From Corynebacterium sp. BD556 (lineage in GTDB: Bacteria > Actinomycetota > Actinomycetes > Mycobacteriales > Mycobacteriaceae), in contig NZ_CP141643.1 of assembly GCF_038452275.1 (NCBI RefSeq), positions 2,108,001-2,172,000 on the forward strand: DNA of 64,000 nucleotides, in the 5' to 3' direction. The notes below the pieces were generated by a model that did no database searches, was not told where the DNA came from, and was given only the letters and a program-made list of their open reading frames with translations. Below, in pieces: positions 53,336 to 63,207 of this stretch. Numbering within the stretch: the stretch's first letter is position 1; each line of letters starts with the position of its first letter. A program made the translations under genes and the position numbers.

Positions 53336-54709
53336 GTGAAAATCGCCATCATCGGTGCCGGCCTCGCCGGCCTGACCGCCGCCTACGAGCTGCGCGACTC
53401 CGGCCACCAAGTCGATGTCTACGAGGCCACGGAACGCATCGGCGGCAAACTCCACACCGTCGCCTTCGACGGCGGGCCCACCGACATGGGGGCCGAAGCT
53501 TTCATGGCGCGGCGCCGCGACGCCGTCGAGTTCTTCACCGAACTCGGGCTTGCTGACTCGCTGCGTGAACCCTCCGGGTTAGGTTCCCTGGTCTGGGTCG
53601 ACGGGACGGCCCTGCCGCTGCCGCGTGGCGGTATCATGGGCATCCCATCCTCGTCGGAAAGCGTCGCGCACCTCGTCTCGGAGGAGACAGCCAAACGTAT
53701 CGACGCCGAAAGCGACCAGCCGGGATTCCATTGGGAAATCGGTGCAGATGTAAACGTCGGCAAGCTGGTGCGGCAACGCTACGGCGACGAGGTCGTTGAC
53801 AACATCGTTTCGGCGCTTCTCGGCGGTGTCTACTCCTGCACCGCCGACGACTTAGGCCTGCGCGCCACCATCCCCCAACTCGCCGAAGAACTCGACCGCC
53901 TCGCTGCCAACGGCCCGGTCCACCTCAGCACCGCCGTGGCCAACCTGGAAAACGCCCGCAAGGAACTGCCCACCGGGCAAGGCGCCGTATTTAACACTTT
54001 CGCCGCAGGCTACCAACAGCTCTACGAAACCCTTGCCGAAAAATCCGGCGCCACCATCTACGTCGATGCCTTCATCTCCGGAATCACCGGAGACTCCGCC
54101 CAGGGCTACACGCTAAACGGCGGAGAACAAACCACCTACGACACGATTATCCTCGCCGTGCCCGCCCCCACTGCGGCGCTGCTGCTCAAGACAATCGCCC
54201 CGGCTGCCGCCACAGCGCTCACGGCCGTTAAACTCGCCGACTCCGTGGTCGTTGGGCTGCGTTTTGGCAGCGAGGAGGGCCTGCCGATGAACTCTGGAGT
54301 CCTCGTGTCCACCGAAGCAACCGGTGTGCGCGCCAAGGCGTTTACCTTCGCCTCCCGGAAATGGCCCCACCTTGCCGAACGCGGCGGAGCGCTCGTGCGC
54401 GCCAGCTTCGGGCGCTTCGGTGACACAATCGCCATCCGCGCCTCCGAGGACGACCTCGTCGACTGGGCACTCGACGATCTGAAAACCATCACCGGATTCG
54501 ATGGACATGTCGCTGGGGTTGAAGAAATCTACGTCCAACGCTGGTTCGGGGGTCTGCCGCGCTTCGACGAACATCACCTTGACACCATCAAGGCTGTCAA
54601 TAAGGAACTCGCTGGTGTTGCGGGTGTCTTTGTTACAGGTGCTTGGGTCAGCGGCGTCGGAGTGCCAGCGGTCATCGCCCATGCCCGGACGGTGGCTCAG
54701 GCGGTGTAG
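53336..54709 (+). CDS. hemY: Coproporphyrinogen III oxidase, FAD-dependent (HemY/CgoX)
   Basis: Oxygen-dependent flavoprotein which, in gram-positive bacteria, oxidises coproporphyrinogen III to coproporphyrin III (formerly called protoporphyrinogen oxidase). The 457 residues start with IAIIGAGLAGLTAAYEL (FAD motif), then ERIGGKLHT and GPTDMGAEAFMARR, and end in VTGAWVSGVGVPAVI. GTG start with no gap after hemE. Confidence 0.95.
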   Translation: MKIAIIGAGLAGLTAAYELRDSGHQVDVYEATERIGGKLHTVAFDGGPTDMGAEAFMARRRDAVEFFTELGLADSLREPSGLGSLVWVDGTALPLPRGGIMGIPSSSESVAHLVSEETAKRIDAESDQPGFHWEIGADVNVGKLVRQRYGDEVVDNIVSALLGGVYSCTADDLGLRATIPQLAEELDRLAANGPVHLSTAVANLENARKELPTGQGAVFNTFAAGYQQLYETLAEKSGATIYVDAFISGITGDSAQGYTLNGGEQTTYDTIILAVPAPTAALLLKTIAPAAATALTAVKLADSVVVGLRFGSEEGLPMNSGVLVSTEATGVRAKAFTFASRKWPHLAERGGALVRASFGRFGDTIAIRASEDDLVDWALDDLKTITGFDGHVAGVEEIYVQRWFGGLPRFDEHHLDTIKAVNKELAGVAGVFVTGAWVSGVGVPAVIAHARTVAQAV

Positions 54710-54719
54710 GCATTTTGTG

Positions 54720-54775
54720 CGGGCCGCTGAAATCCGTTGCTTGAAATGGGGTGCAGCGGCCCGTTCCGTTTTTGG
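54720..54775 (+). terminator. Terminator after hemY
   Basis: Perfect ten-base arms CGGGCCGCTG (54720-54729) and CAGCGGCCCG (54754-54763), a 24-base loop, then TTCCGTTTTT. The long loop makes it less certain than the others in this window. Confidence 0.7.
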
Positions 54776-54814
54776 AAATCTTTCCGCCACCGCAAAGGCA
54801 ACCGCCGGAGGTGG

Positions 54815-54820
54815 TAGGTT
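54815..54820 (+). promoter_or_regulatory. Candidate -10 box for the DedA-like gene
   Basis: TAGGTT lies eight bases before ATG 54829, after the hemY terminator. The GGAGG at 54807-54811 is too far from the ATG to be a normal ribosome site. Confidence 0.45.
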
Positions 54821-54828
54821 CCTATCCC

Positions 54829-55593
54829 ATGTCGAGCACCATTCCCAACCCAGCTAACAACCCAGCTAACAACCCAGCTAACACTCCAGAGCCACCCCAT
54901 CCTGAGAAGGAGTGGTGGGAGGAAGATGGTTTGCCGTGGACCACGAAACCGACGAAGCAGGATTATTGGTGCCTCGGCTGGTTCGCTTTTGCTGGCCTGT
55001 TTGGGTTAGCGATGATCCCGCTGCGTGCGTGGCTGCTGGGATTGGATCCGCCGGTGATGTTGGCGTTGACGGGTTCGCGGTTGGGTGCGGCGTCGACGGG
55101 TGCGTTGGCGGCGGTGGGTCAGGCGGAGATGTGGCTGGCCTATTTGTTGATTGGTTCGTTAGTCGCCATCAAATTTGACTGGATTTATTGGTGGGCTGGC
55201 AAGCTGTGGGGACGTGGGATCCTGGAGGTGCAGGCAGGTCAGTCGAAGCGTGCGGCCCGCAATATCGCCCGGGTGGAGACGTGGGCGGTCAAGCTCGGCT
55301 GGTTGGGCATTTTCCTGGCCTACGTGCCGATTCCCCTGCCGATTGCGCTGGTGGTGTTCGTGCTGGCTGGCACGACAGGGATGAAGCTGTGGAAGTTTAT
55401 GGTGCTGAACTTCGTGGCTAAGACGGTGTGGTCGTTGGGGTATTTCGCGTTGGGTCACTCGATCGGTGAGCCGGTTGTCTACGTGTTGGAGCAGTACGCG
55501 AAGGTGGCTAACTGGGTGGCGATTGTGCTTCTGGTGGTGATTTTTGTGGGCGCGATGCGCCGTCAACGCAAAACCCAGCGGGCGGTGAAGTAA
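54829..55593 (+). CDS. DedA/VTT-domain membrane protein
   Basis: A 254-residue polytopic protein of the DedA/SNARE-associated family, whose members include undecaprenyl-phosphate and lipid flippases. The N terminus has three NPAN repeats (positions about 7-18) and an acidic Trp-rich segment. Helices follow at about 50-72, 85-112, 168-200 and 225-245, with the re-entrant-type motif [20 protein letters not shown]. Substrate unknown; it interrupts the heme genes between hemY and hemL. Confidence 0.8.
   Translation: MSSTIPNPANNPANNPANTPEPPHPEKEWWEEDGLPWTTKPTKQDYWCLGWFAFAGLFGLAMIPLRAWLLGLDPPVMLALTGSRLGAASTGALAAVGQAEMWLAYLLIGSLVAIKFDWIYWWAGKLWGRGILEVQAGQSKRAARNIARVETWAVKLGWLGIFLAYVPIPLPIALVVFVLAGTTGMKLWKFMVLNFVAKTVWSLGYFALGHSIGEPVVYVLEQYAKVANWVAIVLLVVIFVGAMRRQRKTQRAVK
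54847..54882 (+). repeat. 12-base tandem repeat, three perfect copies
   Basis: AACCCAGCTAAC three times, in frame, coding [12 protein letters not shown] at the N terminus of the DedA-like protein. Slippage would change the length of a disordered tail without shifting frame. Confidence 0.95.
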
Positions 55594-55608
55594 AACTTTC
55601 GTATGGCC

Positions 55609-55614
55609 TAAGAT
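55609..55614 (+). promoter_or_regulatory. Candidate -10 box for leaderless hemL
   Basis: TAAGAT followed by eight bases and ATG 55623, no ribosome-binding site. Confidence 0.4.
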
Positions 55615-55622
55615 GGCTAAAT

Positions 55623-56939
55623 ATGACTGAGCACAAACCCACCTCATCTACCACTGCCCGCTCCGCCGCGCTTTTTGCCCGTGCCCAGCGGGTCACGCCG
55701 GGTGGAGTGAATTCGCCGGTTCGGGCGTTCGGCTCGGTAGGTGGCCAGACCCGTTTCATTGAACGGGCCAAGGGCAGCACGCTTTACGACGTCGACGGTA
55801 ACTCCTACGTTGACCTGATGAATTCGTGGGGGCCGATGCTGCATGGCAATGCTCACCCGGTGATTCAGGAGGCTGTCGAGAAGGCTCTGGCGAAGGGTTT
55901 GTCCTTTGGTGCGCCGACTGAGGCGGAAGTGGAGCTGGCGGAAATGATCGTGGACCGCACCTCGGTTGAGCAGGTGCGCATGGTCAACTCCGGTACGGAG
56001 GCGACGATGAGCGCGGTGCGTTTGGCGCGGGGGTTTACGGGGCGCTCGAAGATCATCAAGTTCGACGGCTGTTACCACGGGCACGTGGATGCTTTGCTTG
56101 CGGCGGCCGGTTCAGGTCTGGCCACGTTCTCCCTTCCTGATTCCCCAGGTGTCACTGGCGCGCAGGCGGCGGAGACAATAGTGGTGCCATATAACGATGT
56201 GGAGGCCGTCGAGAAGGCTTTTGCCGAAAACGAAGGCGAGATCGCCTGCGTCATTGCGGAGGCGGCGGCAGGCAACATGGGTACTGTCGCTCCGCGCGAG
56301 GGTTTCAATCTCAAGCTTCGAGACATCGCGCACGCCCATGGTGCGCTGCTCATCCTCGACGAGGTCATGACCGGTTTCCGCACGTCGTATTCGGGGTGGT
56401 TCGGTGTGGATCACGTCGCCGCTGACTTAACCACCTTCGGCAAGGTCGTCTCCGGTGGTTTACCGGCGGCCGCTTTCGGCGGCAAGCGCGAAATTATGGA
56501 AAGGCTGGCGCCGAACGGGCCTGTCTATCAGGCGGGCACCCTGTCGGGCAACCCGGTGGCGATGGCGGCTGGCAAAGCCTCGTTGAGTCTGGCCACTGAG
56601 GAGATTTACCCGCAGCTCCACGCCAACGCCGAGCGTTTGGCTGGGCTTGTTAGCGAGGCGCTGAGCTCTCAGGGGGTGGCGCACCACATCCAGCGCGCAT
56701 CGACGATGATGTCGATACGTTTCGCTGCGGGCGAGGGACACAACTTTGACGAGATGAAGGCGGCGGAGACTTTCCGCTATGCGCCGTTTTTCCACGCCCT
56801 GTTGGACAACGGTGTGTTCGCACCGCCGAGCGCTTTCGAGACGTGGTTTGTCTCCACTGCGCTAAGCGATGATGACTTCGCCCGTATCGAGGCGGCGCTT
56901 GAGCCCGCCGCCCGCGCTGCTGCGGAGGCGAACGAGTGA
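55623..56939 (+). CDS. hemL: Glutamate-1-semialdehyde 2,1-aminomutase
   Basis: PLP enzyme making 5-aminolevulinate from the HemA product. The 438 residues show [39 protein letters not shown], the LDEVMTGFR motif and [10 protein letters not shown] with the PLP lysine. Separated from hemA by the other heme genes but in the same direction. Its stop overlaps the next gene (GTGA, 56936-56939). Confidence 0.97.
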   Translation: MTEHKPTSSTTARSAALFARAQRVTPGGVNSPVRAFGSVGGQTRFIERAKGSTLYDVDGNSYVDLMNSWGPMLHGNAHPVIQEAVEKALAKGLSFGAPTEAEVELAEMIVDRTSVEQVRMVNSGTEATMSAVRLARGFTGRSKIIKFDGCYHGHVDALLAAAGSGLATFSLPDSPGVTGAQAAETIVVPYNDVEAVEKAFAENEGEIACVIAEAAAGNMGTVAPREGFNLKLRDIAHAHGALLILDEVMTGFRTSYSGWFGVDHVAADLTTFGKVVSGGLPAAAFGGKREIMERLAPNGPVYQAGTLSGNPVAMAAGKASLSLATEEIYPQLHANAERLAGLVSEALSSQGVAHHIQRASTMMSIRFAAGEGHNFDEMKAAETFRYAPFFHALLDNGVFAPPSAFETWFVSTALSDDDFARIEAALEPAARAAAEANE

Positions 56940-57538
56940 CCCGCACCATCGTTCACCTGGTGCGCCACGGGGAGGTTTTCAATCCGAAACGGATCCTCTA
57001 CGGCCGTATGCCGGGTTATCACCTTTCGTCGCGGGGAGAGTCCATGGCGGCGGCTACCTCCCGCTTCTTTGAAAGACGAGATGTTGCGCTGCTTGTCGCC
57101 AGCCCTCTGGAGCGTGCGCAGGAGACGGCTCGGCCGATCGCTGAAGTCACCGGCGCTGTGGTGGAGACTTGGCCTGAGATCCTTGAGGCGGACAACAAAT
57201 TTGAGGGGCTGCGCACGAAGGGCTGGCGGTCCCAGCTGCTTAACCCTGTGCGTTGGCGGCACATGACTAACCCTTGTGAACCTAGTTGGGGCGAGTCCTA
57301 TGAGGACATTCTCCAGCGCATGCTTCGTTCTGTGCACCGTGCCCGCGCGCTCGCGGACGGCCGCGAAGCCGTTTTGGTTAGCCACCAGCTTCCGATCGTC
57401 ACCGTTCAGCGCTTCGTGCAGGGCAAATCACTTGCTCACGTCAGCCGGGAATGTGACCTGGCTAGTGTGACCTCACTTGTCATGCAGGGCGACATTGTTG
57501 TTGACTGGTCATATAACCGACCAGCGAAGGACATCTAG
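56936..57538 (+). CDS. Histidine phosphatase family protein
   Basis: Phosphoglycerate-mutase-like phosphatase of 200 residues with [10 protein letters not shown] (phospho-His), [10 protein letters not shown] and VSHQLPIVT (second His). Substrate unknown; too short and divergent for glycolytic mutase, and gpmA is elsewhere in the window. GTG start coupled to hemL. It is followed without a gap by the thioredoxin gene, joining heme and cytochrome maturation genes in one run. Confidence 0.9.
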   Translation: MTRTIVHLVRHGEVFNPKRILYGRMPGYHLSSRGESMAAATSRFFERRDVALLVASPLERAQETARPIAEVTGAVVETWPEILEADNKFEGLRTKGWRSQLLNPVRWRHMTNPCEPSWGESYEDILQRMLRSVHRARALADGREAVLVSHQLPIVTVQRFVQGKSLAHVSRECDLASVTSLVMQGDIVVDWSYNRPAKDI

Positions 57539-58123
57539 ATGCGCAGAATATTAGCCTCCGCGGCACTCGCGCTGATCTTTGCCGCAACGCTCAGCGCCTG
57601 CTCGGGCGGTGACGACCCGGAGACGTTCGCCTTCCACTCGCCAGGAGGGCAAGTGGAGATCTTCTATGACGAAAAGCAGCGCAAACCCATCGAGGGAATC
57701 AGCGGCGAATCGCTCATGGAGCCGGGAGCGGACATTGCCCTGTCCGATTTCACAGGTGAGGTTGTTGTTCTCAACGCTTGGGGTCAGTGGTGTGCCCCTT
57801 GCCGCGCCGAGGTCGACGACCTTGAGGAGGTCCACAAGGCACTGCAGGAGCAGGGCAGCGGCACGGTCCTGGGTATTAATGTGCGCGACTACAATCCGCA
57901 GATCGCCCGCGATTTTGTGGCGGACAACGGGGTAACCTACCCGTCGATTTATGATCCGCCGTTTAAATCAGCCGGACACCTCGGTGGGGTACCCAGCTCG
58001 GTGATTCCCACCACGATCATCTTGGACACGCAGCACCGCCCGGCGGCGGTGTTTCTCCGGGAGATCACCGCGCAGGATATTTTGGCGGTAACTGACAAAC
58101 TCAACGAGGAGGCGACCGCCTAA
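57539..58123 (+). CDS. TlpA/ResA-like thioredoxin lipoprotein
   Basis: Extracytoplasmic thiol-disulfide reductase for apocytochrome c, 194 residues. The signal peptide ends in a lipobox LSAC (Cys21), so it should be lipid-anchored outside the membrane. WGQWCAPCRAEV gives redox Cys85 and Cys88. It starts directly after the previous stop and ends at the ccdA ATG. It likely takes electrons from CcdA and keeps heme-binding cysteines reduced. Confidence 0.93.
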   Translation: MRRILASAALALIFAATLSACSGGDDPETFAFHSPGGQVEIFYDEKQRKPIEGISGESLMEPGADIALSDFTGEVVVLNAWGQWCAPCRAEVDDLEEVHKALQEQGSGTVLGINVRDYNPQIARDFVADNGVTYPSIYDPPFKSAGHLGGVPSSVIPTTIILDTQHRPAAVFLREITAQDILAVTDKLNEEATA

Positions 58124-58906
58124 ATGGGGGAGGTTTTCTCGGAGCTTGTCATCAGCGGCCCGCTCCTGCTCGGCATGCTCGCTGCTGCCTTGGCGGGCCT
58201 CGTCTCCTTCGCTTCGCCCTGCGTGGTGCCGCTGGTGCCTGGCTACATGTCCTATTTGACTGGCATTGTCGGCGGCCACATGGAGCTCGACGAGCGTGGC
58301 GTGCGCGTGGGCCGAAAACGGCAGTGGGCGGTTGTCGGTGTGGCAACCCTGTTCATCTTGGGTTTTACCGCCGTGTTCCTGCTGGCTACCGTCTCGGTTT
58401 TCGGGGCAATCAGCTTGATTGCTGTAAATGCCGACACCCTCATGCGCGCCGGTGGGGTGGTGACCATCGTGATGGGCATCGTGTTTATGGGGATGGTTCC
58501 GGCCCTGCAAAAAGACACCCGCATGCAACCTAAGCGGTGGGCGACTTGGTTGGGTGCGCCGCTGCTTGGCGGGGTGTTCGCGCTGGGTTGGACGCCGTGT
58601 CTCGGCCCGACCTTGGCGGCGATCATCTCCGTCTCCGTCGGCTCTGCTGGTTTTACGGCCGCTCGCGGCGTCGCCATGGTGATTGCTTACTGTTTGGGGC
58701 TCGGCCTGCCCTTTCTCCTGCTTGCCTTCGGTTCTGCGAAGGCTGTGTCGGGCATTGAGTTTTTGCGGCGCCACTCGCGCCTCATTCAAATTATCGGCGG
58801 TGTGCTGATGATTATTGTGGGTCTGTTGCTTGTCACCGGTGTCTGGAACTACTTCATTGGCTGGACCCGCCAGCTCACCGTCGGTTTCGGTGCGACGATC
58901 ATTTAG
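58124..58906 (+). CDS. ccdA: Cytochrome c biogenesis protein CcdA
   Basis: Membrane protein of 260 residues with about six helices that carries reducing power from cytoplasmic thioredoxin to the outside. The two functional cysteines are seen in [13 protein letters not shown] and [19 protein letters not shown] precedes ATG 58124. Lies between the thioredoxin-like gene and resB. Confidence 0.94.
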   Translation: MGEVFSELVISGPLLLGMLAAALAGLVSFASPCVVPLVPGYMSYLTGIVGGHMELDERGVRVGRKRQWAVVGVATLFILGFTAVFLLATVSVFGAISLIAVNADTLMRAGGVVTIVMGIVFMGMVPALQKDTRMQPKRWATWLGAPLLGGVFALGWTPCLGPTLAAIISVSVGSAGFTAARGVAMVIAYCLGLGLPFLLLAFGSAKAVSGIEFLRRHSRLIQIIGGVLMIIVGLLLVTGVWNYFIGWTRQLTVGFGATII

Positions 58907-58940
58907 CTTGCTGGAACCACCAACCCCGAAGGGAGCAGAT

Positions 58941-60578
58941 GTGCACACCGCGACGACGTGGCTGAAACGGATATGGCATTGGTTGACCAGTATGCGCACC
59001 GCTTTGGTGCTGCTGTTTCTTCTGGCGCTCGCCTCCATTCCGGGCGCGCTGTTGCCGCAGCGCTCCGTCAGCCCCACCCTGGTCGGGGACTACGTGAAGG
59101 CCAATCCGACTCTGGGGCCGATCTACGACAGGTTGCAGCTTTTCGACGTCTTTAGCTCCACCTGGTTTGTAGCTATCGTCGTGCTGTTGATGATCTCCCT
59201 CGTCGGCTGTATCATTCCCCGTTCGATTGATCATTGGCGCGCCTACCGGTCTGCGCCCACCCGCGCCCCGAAGTATCTTCAGCGGATGCCGCTGCACGCG
59301 GAGGCTGTGGTGCAAGAGGTAGAAGGCGACGTCGAAAAGCGGGTGCGTGCTGAGCTGAAACGCTGGCACATTGCCGCTTACGCTCCCAGTGAGGACCGCG
59401 CCGGAGTGCGCTCTTTTGCTGCCGAGCGCGGCTACACACGCGAACTGATGAACCTGCTGTTTCATATCGGCCTGGTCGGCATCATCGTCACTTTCATGCT
59501 CGGGCGCCTGGTTTACTACGAAGGCCAAGTCATCGTTGTGACTAACTCTGAATCCGAGTACGCCGTGCCCGTCGAGCAATCCCGCGAGTTTTGCAACACC
59601 TCCCCGGCCAATTTTGATGTTTTTCGCGCCGGGCCGCTTTTCGACGGCACCGGCCTGACGCCTTTCTGCTTCGAGGCGCACAACTTCACCGCCGACTACC
59701 TCAACAATGGCCAGGCCAACGATTTTCGCTCCGACATCTCCTATACCGGAGATTTGTCGCAGGATCGTGCCGCCTGGAAAGACGCCACCTTGCGAGTCAA
59801 TCATCCGTTGCGGATTCACGGGGACCGCATTTACCTGCAGGGCCACGGTTTCGCTCCGCAGATCACCGTGACCTGGCCCAACGGGGAGTCGCGCACCCAG
59901 CTTTTGCAGTTTCGGCCCACTGATGTGCAAAACTTCCTGTCGGCGGGTGTGATGCGCTTCGACCCGCCGTCGGGAATGTATCCCGACTTATACGAGCGGC
60001 GCCAGAACCAACTAGCCATCGAGGGATTGTTCGCCCCGACAGCACGCTGGGGTGGGCCAAACCAGGACACTTTGCAGTCAAGTTTCCCCACCATGAGTGA
60101 CCCCGCCATGGCCGTCGATGTCTACCAGGGCGACGCCGGGCTAGACACCGGGCGTCCCCAAAACATCTTCACCCTCGACCAGTCGCTCATCGCCGACGGG
60201 CGGCTGCAAAAGATTGACCGCCTCAACCTCACCCCCGGCCAGGAGGTGAAGCTGGATAACGGAGTCACCGTGCGCTTCGACGGCGCGGCCGAGTACGCCA
60301 ACTATCAGATTTCCCGCGACCCGACGCAGTTGTGGAACCTCTCTATGACCACCCTGATGCTTCTCGCGCTGATCGGTTCTTTGACCATCAAGCGCCGCCG
60401 CATCTGGGTGCGCTTGCACCCAGCGGAAGGCGGCACGCGCGTGGAGCTGGCTGGCTTGGCGCGCACGGACCGGGCCGGCTGGGGCCCTGAGTTCGAAGAA
60501 ATCGCCGGCCGGATTCTCGGGTGGGTGGATGAGGAGGACATTGTGAAGTCCGACAACGCAGATGAAGAACTTGGCTAA
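58941..60578 (+). CDS. resB: Cytochrome c biogenesis protein ResB
   Basis: One half of the System II heme lyase, 545 residues. Helices lie near 20-38, 76-96, 172-192 and 478-496, with a large extracytoplasmic domain between the last two. Motifs: SMRTALVLLFLLALASIPGALLPQR at the N terminus, and GDRIYLQGHGFAP. GTG 58941 has GAAGGGAG upstream. Works with CcsB to attach heme to CxxCH cytochromes. The C-terminal tail is acidic. Confidence 0.95.
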   Translation: MHTATTWLKRIWHWLTSMRTALVLLFLLALASIPGALLPQRSVSPTLVGDYVKANPTLGPIYDRLQLFDVFSSTWFVAIVVLLMISLVGCIIPRSIDHWRAYRSAPTRAPKYLQRMPLHAEAVVQEVEGDVEKRVRAELKRWHIAAYAPSEDRAGVRSFAAERGYTRELMNLLFHIGLVGIIVTFMLGRLVYYEGQVIVVTNSESEYAVPVEQSREFCNTSPANFDVFRAGPLFDGTGLTPFCFEAHNFTADYLNNGQANDFRSDISYTGDLSQDRAAWKDATLRVNHPLRIHGDRIYLQGHGFAPQITVTWPNGESRTQLLQFRPTDVQNFLSAGVMRFDPPSGMYPDLYERRQNQLAIEGLFAPTARWGGPNQDTLQSSFPTMSDPAMAVDVYQGDAGLDTGRPQNIFTLDQSLIADGRLQKIDRLNLTPGQEVKLDNGVTVRFDGAAEYANYQISRDPTQLWNLSMTTLMLLALIGSLTIKRRRIWVRLHPAEGGTRVELAGLARTDRAGWGPEFEEIAGRILGWVDEEDIVKSDNADEELG

Positions 60579-60583
60579 AGGCC

Positions 60584-60613
60584 TTGGTTATCCAACGAAA
60601 GTTGGGGTAGGTT
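60584..60613 (+). promoter_or_regulatory. ccsB promoter with internal hairpin
   Basis: TTGGTT (60584-60589), 18-base spacer, TAGGTT (60608-60613), then seven bases to ATG 60621, so a leaderless transcript is likely. The spacer contains a palindrome CCAAC-GAAA-GTTGG (60592-60605), a possible operator. Confidence 0.55.
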
Positions 60614-60620
60614 AACGATT

Positions 60621-61640
60621 ATGCTTGTGAACACCTCCATGGCGGATCTGTCGGATCTTTTGTTCCGCACCGCGTTCGTTATCTACATCGTCGGCCTGTT
60701 GATGTCTTGCATGTACTACGGTCGCATGTTTAGCGTGATCGACATGCGCCGCCACAAAGAGGCGGCAACCAAGGCCATTGCTTCCCAAAAAGTTGCCGTC
60801 GGGGCCGGCGGCGGCAGTGAGGTGGTGGGCGAGGATCCACCCGCGGTTTTCGACCAGGAGGAGTACGACCACAATGTGCGCATCGCGCGCAAATGGGCGG
60901 GTATGACACAAGCCCTGGTTTGGCTTGGTGTGCTGCTTCACATCGCGGCTGTGGTCACTCGCGGCTTCGGCGCGAAACGTTTCCCTCTGGGCAACCTCTA
61001 CGAGTACGTCCTGATGATGACAATGGTGATCATGCTGGTTGTCGCTGTTGTTATTCAGAACAAGCGCTGGTACTCGATATACCCGTGGTTGCTTGCCCCG
61101 ATGATCGTGGCGATGTACCTGAACTCCACCGTTTTCTACCTGCAGGCCGCACCCGTCATGCCGGCGTTGCAGTCCTACTGGCTGCCGGTTCACGTGTCCG
61201 CTGCCTCAGTGGGGGCGTCGATAGGCATTATCTCCGGTATTTTCTGCCTGCTTTATCTGCTGCGTATGTGGCAGCCCCGCGGCCAAGAGCGTGGCTTTTT
61301 CGGAATGTTGGCCAAACCGCTGCCGACCGCTAAGACGCTGGACCAACTGGCCTACAAAACTGCAATTGTCACGCTGCCGTTGTTCGGCATCGGCATCTTG
61401 TTGGGTGCGATCTGGGCGGAGGCCGCTTGGGGTCGGCCCTGGGGCTGGGACGCCAAGGAGACTGTTTCTTTGATCACCTGGATCCTGTACGCGGCGTACC
61501 TCCATGCGCGTGCGACCGCCGGGTGGAAGAACTCGAAGGCAGCCTGGATCAATGTGTTTGCTTTAGCAGTCACAATCTTTAATATGACGTATGTTAACAA
61601 CGTCATCGCTGGCCTCCACTCCTACGCCGGCCTGAACTAA
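60621..61640 (+). CDS. ccsB: Cytochrome c biogenesis protein CcsB
   Basis: Heme-handling half of the System II synthase, 339 residues with about eight helices. The tryptophan-rich WGRPWGWDAKE motif, which presents heme outside the membrane, and the conserved histidines near PVHVSAAS and YLHARA are present. It follows resB by 42 bases holding a promoter. It ends the heme/cytochrome run. Confidence 0.95.
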   Translation: MLVNTSMADLSDLLFRTAFVIYIVGLLMSCMYYGRMFSVIDMRRHKEAATKAIASQKVAVGAGGGSEVVGEDPPAVFDQEEYDHNVRIARKWAGMTQALVWLGVLLHIAAVVTRGFGAKRFPLGNLYEYVLMMTMVIMLVVAVVIQNKRWYSIYPWLLAPMIVAMYLNSTVFYLQAAPVMPALQSYWLPVHVSAASVGASIGIISGIFCLLYLLRMWQPRGQERGFFGMLAKPLPTAKTLDQLAYKTAIVTLPLFGIGILLGAIWAEAAWGRPWGWDAKETVSLITWILYAAYLHARATAGWKNSKAAWINVFALAVTIFNMTYVNNVIAGLHSYAGLN

Positions 61641-61652
61641 GGAGTTACTTGC

Positions 61653-62645
61653 ATGAAGGTGCTCATTACCGGCGGCGCGGGTTTCATCGGCTCGACCGTC
61701 GCCTCTTACTGCTCCGACGCCGGCCTGACGCCGGTGATCCTTGATGATTACTCCACGGGCCTGCGCGCGTTCGCAGAGCGCTTCGACCATTACGAAGGCG
61801 ACGTCGGTGATGTTGCCCTCCTGAACCGCATTGCGGACGAGCACCCCGACATCGAGGCTGTGATTCATTGCGCGGCGAAAATTGTGGTGCCGGAGTCTGT
61901 TGCCCAGCCCCTGATGTACTACGACACGAACGTAGGCAAGACGATCACACTTGTCGACGTGCTTTCCGGGCGTGGGGTGAAGAAGTTTTTGCTCAGCTCC
62001 ACGGCCTCGATGTACGAGCCGGACGAGGACTTCACGGTGGGCGAGGACAGTGTGGTCAATCCGAGCAGCCCGTATTCGGCGTCGAAATGGATGCTTGAAC
62101 GGGTGCTTTCCGACGCAGCCGCGACCGGCCGTATCCGCGCCATCGCCCTGCGTTACTTCAACCCGATCGGCGCCGATCCGCAGCTGCGCACAGGGCTGCA
62201 AAACCCGGCCCCCACCCACGCGCTGGGCAAAATGATCATCGCGCACGACAACGACGAAGCCTTCCCCGTCACCGGCGTGGATTGGCCTACCCGCGACGGC
62301 TCCGGCTTGCGTGACTACATCCACGTGTGGGATTTAGCCCGCGCGCACGTGGCCGCTTTGCAGGCGGATCTCGCCGACTACGAGGTGATCAACCTGGGCA
62401 CGGGCAACGGCACCACTGTGTTCGAGTTGGCGCAGGCCCTCAGCGAGGTCACCGGCACCCAGCTTAAGGTTCAAAACGCTCCGCGGCGCGACGGTGACGT
62501 CGTCGGTTGCGCGGCGCGCATCGACAAAGCGCGCCGCGTGCTCGGCTGGGAGCCGGAGTTCACCCTCGCCGAAGGGGTGCGCCACTCACTTGATTGGGCG
62601 GAGAAATTGCCAGCCGTCCTAGAGCGCGAGGAAAAACTGAAGTGA
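61653..62645 (+). CDS. galE: UDP-glucose 4-epimerase
   Basis: Interconverts UDP-glucose and UDP-galactose, giving the precursor of the galactan in the cell wall. The 330 residues show [22 protein letters not shown] (catalytic Ser), YSASKWMLE (Tyr/Lys) and RYFNPIGADP. AAGGAG lies before ATG 61653. The stop overlaps the HTH gene (GTGA). Confidence 0.94.
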   Translation: MKVLITGGAGFIGSTVASYCSDAGLTPVILDDYSTGLRAFAERFDHYEGDVGDVALLNRIADEHPDIEAVIHCAAKIVVPESVAQPLMYYDTNVGKTITLVDVLSGRGVKKFLLSSTASMYEPDEDFTVGEDSVVNPSSPYSASKWMLERVLSDAAATGRIRAIALRYFNPIGADPQLRTGLQNPAPTHALGKMIIAHDNDEAFPVTGVDWPTRDGSGLRDYIHVWDLARAHVAALQADLADYEVINLGTGNGTTVFELAQALSEVTGTQLKVQNAPRRDGDVVGCAARIDKARRVLGWEPEFTLAEGVRHSLDWAEKLPAVLEREEKLK

Positions 62646-62902
62646 GCCCCGCTGAGCGGGCATCGAAGCCGCGCCGCAAAACCGGCAAGCCGGCCAGCGA
62701 GGACCCAGCGTTGATCGCGCTGGGTGAAAAAATCGCCCAAACACGCCGCGATGCCGGGCGCCTCCAACAGGAGGTAGCCTCGGCCGCCGGGGTGTCGCGC
62801 TCGACACTGCATACCATCGAACATGGCGGGGCGGGTGTGCGCTGGGAAAAGGTTGTGGCCGTGGCGCAGGCTTTAGGTCTGCGGCCGACCTTCGAACCCT
62901 AG
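62642..62902 (+). CDS. Small XRE-family HTH protein
   Basis: An 86-residue protein: basic disordered N terminus (1-22), then a Cro/C1-type helix-turn-helix (about 25-83; LGEKIAQTRRDAGRLQQEVASAAGVSRSTLHTIEHG). GTG start shares bases with the galE stop, so they are co-translated. Likely a transcription regulator; target unknown. Its stop overlaps the converging gene by four bases. Confidence 0.88.
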   Translation: MSPAERASKPRRKTGKPASEDPALIALGEKIAQTRRDAGRLQQEVASAAGVSRSTLHTIEHGGAGVRWEKVVAVAQALGLRPTFEP

Positions 62903-63162
62903 TTGTCTTCTTTCCGGCCTCTTTCTTGCCGCCGGCGTTTTTCTTCCTCTGCTCGGCGTTGCGCTTCTTCCCGGGCGCGGCGCTCTTTGAAGCGCTGCTT
63001 CTCGATGTTCCACAGAAACTCCTCGTCATCATCCGGGCCCTTGATGGCTGGTTTGTCCGACTGCTTGGGGGTAGCGTGGCGAGCTTTGCTGCCCGGGCCG
63101 AAGGCGCGCCACATCAGGTAGGCGGCGAGGATGAACAGAGCCAGCAGAAGAATTCTTCCCAT
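62899..63162 (-). CDS. Single-helix membrane protein with charged coiled coil
   Basis: An 87-residue protein: one N-terminal membrane helix (about 3-20; ILLLALFILAAYLMW) and a strongly charged Glu/Arg/Lys tail (45-87), likely a coiled coil in the cytoplasm. The start is unsure: ATG 63162 has GGAGG only two bases away, ATG 63189 has none. No family recognised. Confidence 0.7.
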   Translation of the reverse strand: MGRILLLALFILAAYLMWRAFGPGSKARHATPKQSDKPAIKGPDDDEEFLWNIEKQRFKERRAREEAQRRAEEEKRRRQERGRKEDN

Positions 63163-63207
63163 GCCCTCCAACATACTGCGCGGTGCCATTAAGTAGGGTG
63201 AGCAGAT

